From positions 42,045,194 through 42,109,193 of the forward strand of contig NC_091160.1 in assembly GCF_040958095.1 (NCBI RefSeq): a stretch of 64,000 nucleotides of DNA, read 5' to 3'. Under the pieces are notes generated by a model. The model searched no databases. It worked only from the letters and a program-made list of their open reading frames with translations, and was not told the DNA's origin. Both the position numbers and the translations under genes were made by a program. Positions 14,001 through 26,000 of the stretch are shown here, piece after piece (the first letter of the stretch is position 1; each line of letters starts with the position of its first letter). The DNA is from Procambarus clarkii. Lineage: Eukaryota > Arthropoda > Malacostraca > Decapoda > Cambaridae.

Positions 14001-17000
14001 TATTTTGTCATTATTTCCTTTTAACCGCTGTGCTGCACCAACCGAGAAATCTCGTTCCGAGAGTTGTACTATTTTTTTTTAATTAGGCTATATTTTAATG
14101 TTTTTTATTGTTTTCATCACTGTGTTTTGAAATGAAAATAGTTGAGTTTGGAAACATTTTGACATCAACTTTACCTGAACATTAAAAAAAAAAAATATGT
14201 AATTAACAATTGCACTATGAAGCTTTTGCCAAAAACAGGTGTGCTGTGCAGGGGTTGATAAAAATATTCATTTACAAAGCAGCATCTTTGTGGCTTGTTG
14301 ACGAGTGAGTCCGGAGCTCATTATTGTCTTACTAGCTCCCCTTACTAAGTCTTCACACAACAGGTTTTTCAGCTGGTCTCAGTTTAAAAGTGTGCGAAAA
14401 GCAAATTGGCATTTCAGTCATCGTACTCTTAAATTCTCACTCTGTGCGTGTGGTAAATAGAACAGTGATGATTGTGATGATGACCCAGATCATCACCATA
14501 ACATTTATACTAATGCTCCCTTTGTAGCCATGTCAAAACAAGAAACTGTGTCCAGTATCACAGTCTAACTAGATCCTGCTGATAGTGGCAAAACTAGTAG
14601 CTTTATTCCACATTTCCTATTAAATTTTAAGTGGTTTTTAATTTAGTGTAGCATTTTCTCTCTCCATCCCTCCCTCGCACACAAAAATCAGCCTATTGCT
14701 AACCAATGAAAGGGACCCTTAAAAATACAGCAGTATTGCTTGCTGGCAATTATTGATTGAACAAAACACAAATATACCTGCCAAAAAATGAAGTGCTCCT
14801 TAATTATGGTTTTCACTGCAGGATTGGACCACACATCTCTATTTAAAACTTGACATTGAAATTCACTGGAGTCTTGAATATTAACCATCAACCAGCGCTT
14901 TCTTGATACACCTGCATCTCGAGCCTATAAAGAGACACATTGGATCAGAACAATGGTTTGACATAATACAGCCTAACTACAGTACACGACACATTAAGTA
15001 TACTGTTTACAACACATACATGAACAAAAATATGCATACATAAATGTTATGTAATACTAAAGCTAAAGACAGCAGAATGAAAAAAAAGATCTAGAATTCT
15101 CCTACAATTACTGCTGCTAATAATAAACCATTGTCATACGTTTTCTATACTTAAATCTTTAAGGTTCGTGCAACTTTTAAACTGGCGGTGGATGCTTTTG
15201 TGACCCAAGCAGCAGACATGGGGTAAACAACCTTCTGGGTGAAAGCGACGGGGAAAACACTGCAAAACAACCTTCGAGAAGTCAACCAAGAGCAAGAAAG
15301 GAGAACCCCAAATGCAAAATACAATTGTTAAACGAGAAAAATGTTGAAGAAAATAAGCCCAAGGCTTATCTTTCCAGCATACACCTGGCTTATTGTTCTA
15401 TACCAAATTACCCGGGAAACTTAGCAAATCATCCTTAACCCCTGTGTTGCTTGGCTATTAATAGCCTTCAACACCGCCAGGCGCAATAAATAAAAAAATT
15501 CAATTTTTTTTTTCGGGTTATAAAAATGTTCATTTGTATTCCCTGATCACGGAAAAAATAACAACAAAATCATAGGCGACACATTTTGGCCACAATAGAG
15601 CGGGAATGTCTGGCAAACTTGAAGCGTTGTCAGACTAGGCATCCTATCTTGAGGTTATCTTGAGATGATTTCGAGGCTTAGTGTCCCCGCGGCCCAGTCC
15701 TCGACCAGGCCTCCTTTTTGCTACACACCCGCAGGAAGCAGCCCGTAGCAGCTCTCTAACTCCCAGGTACCTATTTACAGCTAGTTGAATAGGGCATCAG
15801 GGTGAAAGAAACATTTTGCCGATTTGTCTCCACCTCCACCAGGGATCGAACCCGGAACTTCAGGACTACGAATCCGAAGAGCTGTCCACTCGGCTATCAG
15901 GCGCCCTGTGGTGGTCTGCTCCACCCTTGCTGACAGGCGGGAGTTGTCACAAAGATATTATTACTATTTATTTCAATGTTTCCGACTGATTTTTTTTTTT
16001 TTGCAGTAATATTATTCAATAGTGTGTAGTGTGACACACATATATAATAAAAAGTGTGAACTAACTGTACAACTAAGCTGGTATGGCGAGTCAATACAAT
16101 AATTGAAGTCACCACAGTCAGCTGATGCTTCCTCCCTCACTTGTCAACATTTCTCCTACTACTAGCTAGTGCTGTTTTATACACTATATATACACACACA
16201 CATTATATCTAAGTATCTACATGTTATATTCACCATAACTGTACAACTAAGCTGGTATGGTGTCCAAACAACATAGTGGCCACAAAAAACTGCTCAACAA
16301 GTGGCAGCCGCTACCAGACAATGTCACCGCCCTCACAAAAAATGGTTCCTCCCAACATACTCCTTTTACTGTTATTACACACGCTACATACAAACAAGTA
16401 CTGTATCTACATTTGTGTTCACCATAGCGAACCACTAAGTTGGTATAGTGAGTCCAGACAATAACAGGTGTATCCACAGAGGAAAACTCATTTTTCTCAA
16501 TTAATATTACCGATATGGTTCTTATAATACAGTACATGAATCTCTGCCCACTTAGCTACAGCATAATTAACATATATTTTCCTTAGATTATTTATGTTTA
16601 CTTCACTCAAAGTAAGAGCAAACTGGTAAGACCGCTTATGATCAATCCCTTAACTGCTCCAGATATTTCTCTACCATGTCTGTCATGTGCACAACAAAAT
16701 TTGTTCTGAATTTGTTTTTCTTTTAACATTGTTAATTAGCATACAGGAAGCACAAAAATCCTCATAAAAAGTCTCTACCTATCATGGTTTAGCTACAGTG
16801 TCTCGTAAAAGCAGCATTTTTGGTATAAATGAGTCGAGGTGTTGCTTGGGAATAACTTCATTGATTTACTTTCATTGTTCCTCGTTTTGTTTATTTTGTT
16901 TTTTCAAGTGAACATGTTGTATTGATACGTCAATAGCGATGTTCATTATGTATAACTTTGAAAATATACATATATACAGACATGCATATAAATATATGCA

Positions 17001-20000
17001 TATAACTGCACATAGTACACATTTTGCTTGTAAATATATACATGGTAATCGCTCATTTTATGTTAAAAGTTGAATGGTTCCTAGCATGGCTGCTCGGTAC
17101 TCTGAAAAACTAGATGATGTACCAGACATGGTCTGCATAATTGTACTAAGGCCCTCAAAAGGAAATTATGGGGTACATGACTTTTTCCAAACATGGCACA
17201 TGATCAACAGAGTTCTCTAATGTCAAGTGACATCCCCATAGACTGGGTGGATCTTTATATAAAAAAAAATGAGACACCTTTAATCATCTCCAGGGAATTG
17301 AAGCACATAGGCCAATTACCTTGAGATGATTGGAGTGGTTTTAGGGTTAATACCTGCGATGCTCTTACAAGACAAAATGATTAATAATGACATACTTCAC
17401 ACAAACAATATACAAAGCATTTGTATAATCACTAACAGCCTGGAATGTGCCTCGATATATGAGATCAATAGGTGGTCTGAAGAGGTCTTCTAAGGTCTTC
17501 ATTTTTCGGCGACTTCGATGAGTGGGAAGAGCATTAGTGTTGCTTGTAGATGCTCCTGCTGCCACAGACTCCTCCCTTGCAGCACTTGCTAACAACTCCT
17601 CCTCTTGACGCTCTACAGATAATTTCAATATTTTGGAACGTTAACATTAATGGAAGATAACCGAGGAGCAAAATTCCTTAAATACACTTACCGGCACTGT
17701 ATTTATATTTTAGTACAAGTACAGAGGAGAATTTATGTATATTGTGGTGCGTAATTAATCCTTTCGGGACGGCATTTGAGACACCCCCTTTACCTCCCAA
17801 GGACTCAGTTTTACACCCCCTTTACCTCCCAAGGACTCAGTTTTACACCCCTTTTACCTCCCAAGGACTCAGTTTTACAAAGTATATACAAAATAAGGTT
17901 AATGGTGTTTAACCACTGCCCTGCTCCAGGTGTCCTGCAGCAATTAGGCACATTGCTCCAACTGCTATCAGTCTTATTTTTTAACACTAAAGTGCAGGCC
18001 AGACAGCTATAACAGTAATACTCTAGGGGGCAATTTGTTTCATCAATGAGCCGAGTACTTTAAAAACATTAAATACAGTATAGCAGAGTATCGTCAACCA
18101 CAATTACCTTAAATTTGTTGCTCATCATAAAGTACAAAGAAGTGAAATATTGGTTACATCTTTCTTCTGCCACTATTTAAAAGTTCATGTCCCCAGAATC
18201 CTATGAATTGTGTATTTTGATTTTATATATTGTACTGCCCTTTAATACTTATAAAGCGGTACAATAATTATGTTAATCTCTGAACAGCATAATACTATTA
18301 TTTTATTAATTTAATTCACATGAATTCAACTCCTACCCTTTCTTAATAACACACTTTTTCTCTCTCTTTTCATCATTAACAGTTTGTATACATACTTTCT
18401 GAATAAAAATAAAAGACAATATTCTATATCTTTTAAGCTGGCTCTGTACTTTCTTGAGTGGGAAATTTATTCTGTGAAAATATACAATGATGTGATGTAA
18501 AATTGAACCCCATTCATTAGGGATGACAACAATCCGATGGCCACTGCCTTTTCAACCATAAAAACTAACTTACTATCTAGGGTTCCATCACCAGCAAAGA
18601 CAAATAATGTCCACTACTCCAAATTATAATTTTTCCAAAGTTTTATCCCATTGCATACAAATTACAAAAACACTTACTTGTCTCTGCTTGGAAGTCCCGA
18701 AATTTATCAAAAACTGATCGTGCTACTCTGCGTCTGCCACGAAATGAGAAAGAGAGTTCATCTGGACCCTCAACCAGCACTTCCTGCCTTTGTGGGATGG
18801 GAGCACGCACTGCCTCATCCTCGCCCTTGAAAAGACCAAAATACAGAACACTTGTCATGATCCAGCTGGACAATGGTACTCTTTAATCTGCTTAAAATAC
18901 ACAAACATACTGAGCTAATGCATTGGTAAAGACTTTACTATGAAGCTTTAAATTATATTAACAAATTTTAAGAGTATTGAAAGGAAGAAAAACAAACACT
19001 GTACAGAGAATAGACAAAAAGAATGATGTAAAATACTGATAACAGATTATTTAAAGATAATGATACCATTGCCGGCTGACAGAAGAAACTATTGATTTTT
19101 TACTTCTCTGTTGATTTTCAGAGAATCTGGTCATATAAGATATGGAATTTACCTCTATCCCAAGTTCAGTACCATGATTAGGGTCACTTTTTGCAAAATC
19201 TAGAATAATCCTGCCAGGTTACTTGCAATAGTGAAAGGATTAAAGCAAGAGAGGACTCGTCAATCCCTCTGGTGAACAACAAGGAAGATGATCCCTGAGG
19301 GAGCCGAGGTAAGTTTGGAAGATCTTCGAGTCAGTACTGTATGATTCATAATCTGTCATTTGCAACTATGCTGGTTTGTCTTTCAGTACTCCCTGGCATC
19401 TTTCATGACAGCAGAGGACATTTGAGAAGTCCTTGTGGCACATTTATATCATCCCATTTGACAATTTTTCTGCCCAAAGACACAGCGGGATCTTACTTTA
19501 GTGAGCTACTGAAAACACAGAAGCTCATATAATGTGCTTATTCAGTATGATTTTTGGTACAAGACTGTGAGAGTACTGTGAAAACGTGCATAAGTATAGT
19601 GTGCATTCACAAGGAAATCATAATAGGGTAAGCCACGTGGCCGAGTTTCCCAGGTCACTCGTTCCATCCCCATACTGCTCCAATGACTCTCTACAGTATG
19701 CATGTTATCATTTTCACCCCCAGAACCAATTGATCTTGATACCAATATCTTGCACTGCTTAATTATTTATTAATTAATTAGGTTTATCAAAGGCAAGAAG
19801 CTATGTATATAAACTTTAAGCTTATACTGTATCAAGGTTCCCTCAAGGTGGAACTACTAACCCTCTCCAGGATGCAACCCAACAACAGCTGCATAACTCT
19901 CAAGTATTTTTTTACTGCAAGATGACCAGAGGCCCAACCATTTCTGTCCCACCTGGGAATCGAACCCACGGTACCTAAATATGTCAAGAATGAAGCCAAC

Positions 20001-23000
20001 TGTACTATGAGACCCTCAACCTGTCCTCACCACAAAAAGGCCAAATGCTCGTTAATTCACCCACCAAATGGTGTTTATGAATGATAAATACTACACACAT
20101 TTGGTATTTGTATTTGGCAGATTTGTAAACCTCATTCTGGAGACATTCTTGTATCAACATGTCACGAAGGCCACAAGAATGATGGAAGGAGATGTTCCAT
20201 CAGTGCTGGGTCTAATATTCACCAGAAAAGAAAAAGATATATTTGACATCCAGTACCTTCTTCCCTTGGGAAAGTGATCGTGTCCTGTTGGACATTAAAT
20301 ATGCATTGCGATCTAATCTAGAAGAGAATGGGGACATTAAAACAGTATATAAACTATTTCAAGAGAGGACACTATGGGGGAACTTAAAAAAAAATTAACG
20401 AGTTTAATTGGACAGACGTGTTGCTAGGAAAGGAAGTAAATGAGATGCATGCCAAATTTTGCGAAATATACGATGAAGGCGCACAAACATTCATACCAAA
20501 ACAGAGATGCAGAACCAGAAAACAGAACTGGTTCAACAGAAATTGTGCGAGGGCCAGACAGGAAAAAACAAGAAACTGGGTTCAGTGTTACAGTAATCTC
20601 TTACTTAGGCAAGGAGATCCTGCCTTTTCCTTTACTGCCTATTCAACAACAACAACATACCTGCATACTAAGTATAAGAAATCAATAACAACAACAATAT
20701 GTACTTAGAAGCCTGTGTCTAGATAAGACACCACCCCCCCCCCTCCACCCTCAAGTACCCGAGACACCGAGACACCTGTCTGGGGCCAACGCCACTTGCC
20801 GGTCTACCAGCTGAACCGCTTGTTTAAGAATGCCGGCGATAGTTACCTGCACATCAGCGCCATCTACACTAAGCCTGACCCGCCTATATAAGCAGCTCAC
20901 CACCGGCCAGACCTCAGAATACCTTTCATGCTCTCACAGCCGTAACATCTACTGTCGCCTTCCCAGGAACCAGTAGATGCGTACAGCTATGGTATATTGT
21001 GCTTTGCACCTCTCTTTGCCCTTAACGTAACTGTCACATGTTTATATTTCTTTTGCATTTTATACTGTGGTAATGCCAAGTAGAATATGGGAATTGTTTT
21101 ATTTGTTGTTAAAAGTCATTTTTGTTATATTAAATATTTAAAGATTTTTTATTCTTTGGACTTTACCCATAGCTCTCACAGTAAAGAGGTCAGAAGCAGT
21201 CTTATTTACTTTATTTTTTTTTTTATTTTATGTGACTGACATATCACCTGCCGGATTAGCCACTGCTCTATTCTTTCACTTTTACGTCACAATAGGAAGA
21301 GGCCTAACCCATAAACATACCAGCACTACAAGCAAGCAAGCAAGCAAGCAAGAAACAATTACACAACAGAGAGGCAGAGAGGAACTTTGAAAAATGTATA
21401 ACAGATAAATGTAAAACTGACCCAGGCCTTTTCTATAAATTCATTAAAAACAAGCTGCATGTAAAGGATAAAATCCAGTGATTGAGAACGGAGAACAGGA
21501 CTACTGTACTGAGAATGAAAAATAAATGTGTGAAATGCTAAATGAACAGTTCCAAAGTATATTTGTTCAAAATAAGGATTTTATAGAACTGGACCTAATA
21601 CTAATTCCAGAGCAAGCCATAGAATACATAGTGGATCTCAAGATCCCCTATGTATTAGCCAGGGAGCCGGTCAGCCGAGCGGACAGCACGCTGGACTTGT
21701 GATCCTGTGGTCCTGGGTTCGATCCCAGGCGCCGGCGAGAAACAATGGGCAGAGTTTCTTTCACCCTATGCCCCTGTTACCTAGCAGTAAAATAGGTACC
21801 TGGGTGTTATCAGCTGTCACGGACTGCTTCCTGGGGGTGGAGGCCTGGTCGAGGACCGGGCCGCGGGGACACTAAAGCCCCGAAATCATCTCAAGACAAC
21901 CTCAAGATAACCTCAAGACTCAAATGGAAATCTCAAGTAGAATCAAGTAGAATCTCAAGACGAAGTGGAAAAATTACTCAAGAGGTTAGAAAGAAATAAA
22001 GCAGTTGGATCTGATGGAGTTTCATCTTGGGTGCTGCAAGAATGTGCAACTTCTGATATGGATGAAAAACTTTCTACATGACAGACAGATGAGGGCAGTA
22101 ATCAGAGAATGTATCTGAGTGGAAGAGTGTTACTAGCGGAGTACCACAGGGTTTGGTTCTTGCACCAGTAATGTTTATCATCTACATAAACGATCTACCA
22201 GAAGGAATACCAGAAAGTGCTTAGAGTGTAAAGTGGCAAATGGAATTCAATGTGGATAAATGCCATGTTATGGCATGTGAAGTCGGAGAAAATAGATCTC
22301 ACACAACTTACAAATTATGCGGAATGGAATTACAGAACTTTAATAAAGAACGAGACGTAGAGGTGGTTTTGAATAGTAAGCTGTCGCCAGAGGAACACAC
22401 AAAGAACATTGTGAGAGGAGCGTATGCGTCGCTTTCCAACTTCAGATTTGCTTTTAATTATATGGATGGTGAAATACTAAAGAAATGACTTTCTTTAGTA
22501 TTGACTAATAGTATTGACTATTTAGTATTGACTACTATTGAAATGACTTTAAAGAGTTCATGACTTTTCTGAGACCAAAACTGGAATATGCAGCAGTTGT
22601 ATGGTACCCAAATCTCAAGAAGCACATAAATAAACTGGAAAAGGTGCAGCGGAATGCTACAAAATGGCTTCCAGATCTGAAAAAACAAGAGTTACAAAGA
22701 GAGACTATAGACATTAAACATGCCTAAACTAGAAGACAAACGAAAGAGAGGTGGTATGATCACCACATACAAAATTCTAACAGGAATCGCCCAAACTGAC
22801 AAGGAGGAATTCCTGAACCCAGCAACATCATGAACAAGAGGACACTGCTTCAAGCTAAGGAAACAGAGGTGCCGAAAAAACATTAGAAAGTTTTCTTTTG
22901 CAAACAGAGTGGCAGATGGTTGAAACAAGCCAAGTGAGAAGGTGGTGGAGGCCAAAACCGTCAGTAGTTTCAAAGCGTTATATGACAAAGAACACTGGGA

Positions 23001-26000
23001 TGACAGGACACCACGAGCTTAGCTGTCATCATGTAACTACACTTAGGTAATTACACAATTCACAATTGATGACGTAATTTTCTCAAACAGTGATTAGTTT
23101 GAGTTCTCTGCTTGAATCGTCCCTCTCTGAATGCTTCATCTACATACTGGAAATACCAATAATTGCCAACAGAACTTTACCACCTAGCCTAAATTAAGTT
23201 AGTCCTAACTATTCAATACACTCTAGTATGTAATAATATTAACTTATATTTGGGAAAATACAAATTTTGAATATGCAGTACATTAGAAATGATGAATGCA
23301 TCTTTGGGGTCAACCACCTGTTGGACGAGCCCAGCCTGAGGACAGACTGGAGACCCTATAATATAGCAGCTCCAAGAAATGATGAATGGAGGAACAACAA
23401 AGAACACAAAATCTCCTGCTTTTACCGGAGCAGGAAAAACCTAGGAAAGTAAACATAAAACAATGTCTAAAAAGAACAACATGTTGATCACTTTCTACAA
23501 GATCAGCAATACAAGATTAACATTTTTGGTAAGAAAACAGAAAAAGGAAGAGATAAAGATGCCTTTTGATTATTTAACTATTACTTAACATTAATATATT
23601 GTTTAAATCTATCAATATACAGTATAACTTAAAATGTGCTCGATTGTGAATTAAAATAACTTTTGCATGTAAAGACTGGCCAAATCAGAGCCCATTATAG
23701 TATACACAGCATAAGGGCAGACAAAAATTAAGTATGTTGCTCAGAGACAACATTTAAATATAACCATATACAACTTGTTACAATGTGTACAAATTTATTC
23801 CCAAGTATGTTAAAAAAGGGGCTCACACACAGTGATGCCAAGTGGCCTCGACGCTGCGTTGCCCGGCCTGCCGGAGCTGGAGGAAGCTGCGGCATCATGC
23901 ACACCTTCCATGTGCATGTTTATAGCCATCTCCAAGTTGTTTCCACAAGCTTCCAAGAGGTTGCTGGCAAGCCCTTTTTCTGCACCTGAAATGAAAAAGA
24001 AGTGTTTACTGTAATTTTGCACGGGCATGTGTTCAGCTTAATTATTAGAATGCTTGGTGGCTCTACCGATGTTGTCAATTAGCCACCATTTCAGTTAAAT
24101 CTTCAGCTTCATCAGTCTTACTTGTTTGACATTATTAATCATAAGTGATCCAGTTACCAACAATGTCATGCTGATTCAATTACCCAAATAAATATATTTG
24201 AAGATTTTACAGTAACAGTGCTCTGCATAACTAAGAAATATCTGTATTCTTACTGAAACATATCTTTACAAGAATAACATGACAGTGCAAGAAATTATAT
24301 ACCTACTGGCCAAAATAAACATGTCATGTTAAAAACTAAACTTGCATGTGAATTGAATAGGAAAGAGGAATGTTAAACCAAATCTTACCCATACCACCAC
24401 TACAAGCTAGTCAGAACCTTCACCAGTTTTGAGTGTCCTGACACGACAAAACACACAATGGAGTACAGTACAACCTTGAGTCAATGAACTACGTGGGACC
24501 AACCCCAATTCGGTGTAGTGAGGGATTCGTTGCAACCAGAGATGCCTCCAGGATGCTTTTCCCACACCCTATAGGCTAATTTCACTTAGCGAATTTTTCA
24601 TTTCAATCAATAATATAACAACCAAAAATTGAGTGTCTGCAAAAAAAAAAAAAAAAAAAAAAATTAATCACATTTAGCTTCTACGTTTACCTGAGTGAAT
24701 GAAAACTTAGTCATCTCAAAATGAAGATAGACCAAAGAATTTGGTATAAATATCCTGAAGAGCTTTACCAAGGTTCTATTTCTTGTGAACTTAGTCCATC
24801 TACAAAAATCATCAGAAATATGACTGGAGCCATATTAATTAAGTGTGTTACCATTCATACTCTTAATATTTTCCATGCTCCATTCTTTCACTAAGCGAAT
24901 TTTTTTAGTTCAATCTGTCATATGAAGGGCAACTACCGAGACCCTGTCTTTAGCTTTAACTTACTTTAACTTAACTTTAACTTTAGTTACTTTACTTTAG
25001 TTTAGTTTAACTTAACTTTAACTTAACCTAACTTTACCAGATTTAACTGTACCTAGCATATCTCCCAAGTAAAGCCTTGAAATCTCATTTACAAAGAAAA
25101 ATGGGTCCATATTTTACTGAATGAAAACCTCTGCAACAGGAAATGAAAACGGACCACAGAATTTGGTTTTAAATATTCTCATTGGCTTTCCCCAAGGCCC
25201 AAACTATTCCTCGTAATGTTGCCTTCATCTGTGAACTCAGTCCCAACCTCCTAAGCAAATCCACATCCCTGTGGCACAGTGGTAAGACACTCGCTCAGCG
25301 CTTCGCAAGGGCTTTGGCCTGGGTTCGTATCCTGGTCGGGGAGGATTGACTGGGCGCCAAGCCATAACTGTAGCCTCTGTTCGCCCAGCAGTGAATGGGT
25401 ACCTGGGTTGTTAAGCTATTTGGCGGGTCGTATGCCGGGGAAAATTAGTCTATACAAAAATGTAAAAACTCTTGTATAGAATGTTAGTAAATGTAAATGT
25501 TTTACATGTTTAAAAAAAGACAGACATAGAAGCTTCATTTAAAGTCCTTAACCATGGACATACTTAAAGGTCAAATGGGAAGCCAACAACCCCCCACAGG
25601 AGCCACAACCACCAGCAGGAAGCCAACAACCCCCCACAGGAGCCACAACCACCAGCAGGAAGCCAACAACCCTCCACAGGTGCCACAACCACCAGCAGGA
25701 AGCCAACAACCCCCCACAGGTGCCACAACCACCAGCAGGAAGCCAACAACCCCCCACAGGTGCCATAACCACCAGCGGGAAGCCAACAACACCCCACAGG
25801 TGCCACAACCACCAGGGGGAAGCCAACAACCCCCCACAGGTGCCACAACCACCAGCAGGAAGCCAACAACACCCCACAGGTGCCACAACCACCAGCAGGA
25901 AGCCAACAACACCCCACAGGTGCCACAACCACCAGCAGGAAGCCAACAACACCCCACAGGTGCCACAACCACCAGGGGGAAGCCAACAACCCCCACAGGT

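Larger units (their letters stand above)
20060..23060 (+). mobile_element. Degraded LINE in UBXN7 intron 2, twice interrupted
   Basis: Endonuclease end ([20 protein letters not shown], then [11 protein letters not shown]) at 20200-20310, linker to about 20600, then an insert. It resumes at about 21345, is cut by a SINE at 21661-21904, and resumes with RT end [20 protein letters not shown] (22240) and [15 protein letters not shown] (22570). The 3' end near 23050 has the usual ORF2 C-terminus. Many stops. Confidence 0.75.

Noticed and set aside
21661-21735. Possible functional tRNA gene
   Set aside because: The tRNA-like head continues into a conserved SINE body and tail found at several other sites.
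24955-25040. Telomere-like TTAACTT/CCTAAC stretch
   Set aside because: Irregular units that do not match the arthropod TTAGG repeat; simple AT-rich drift.
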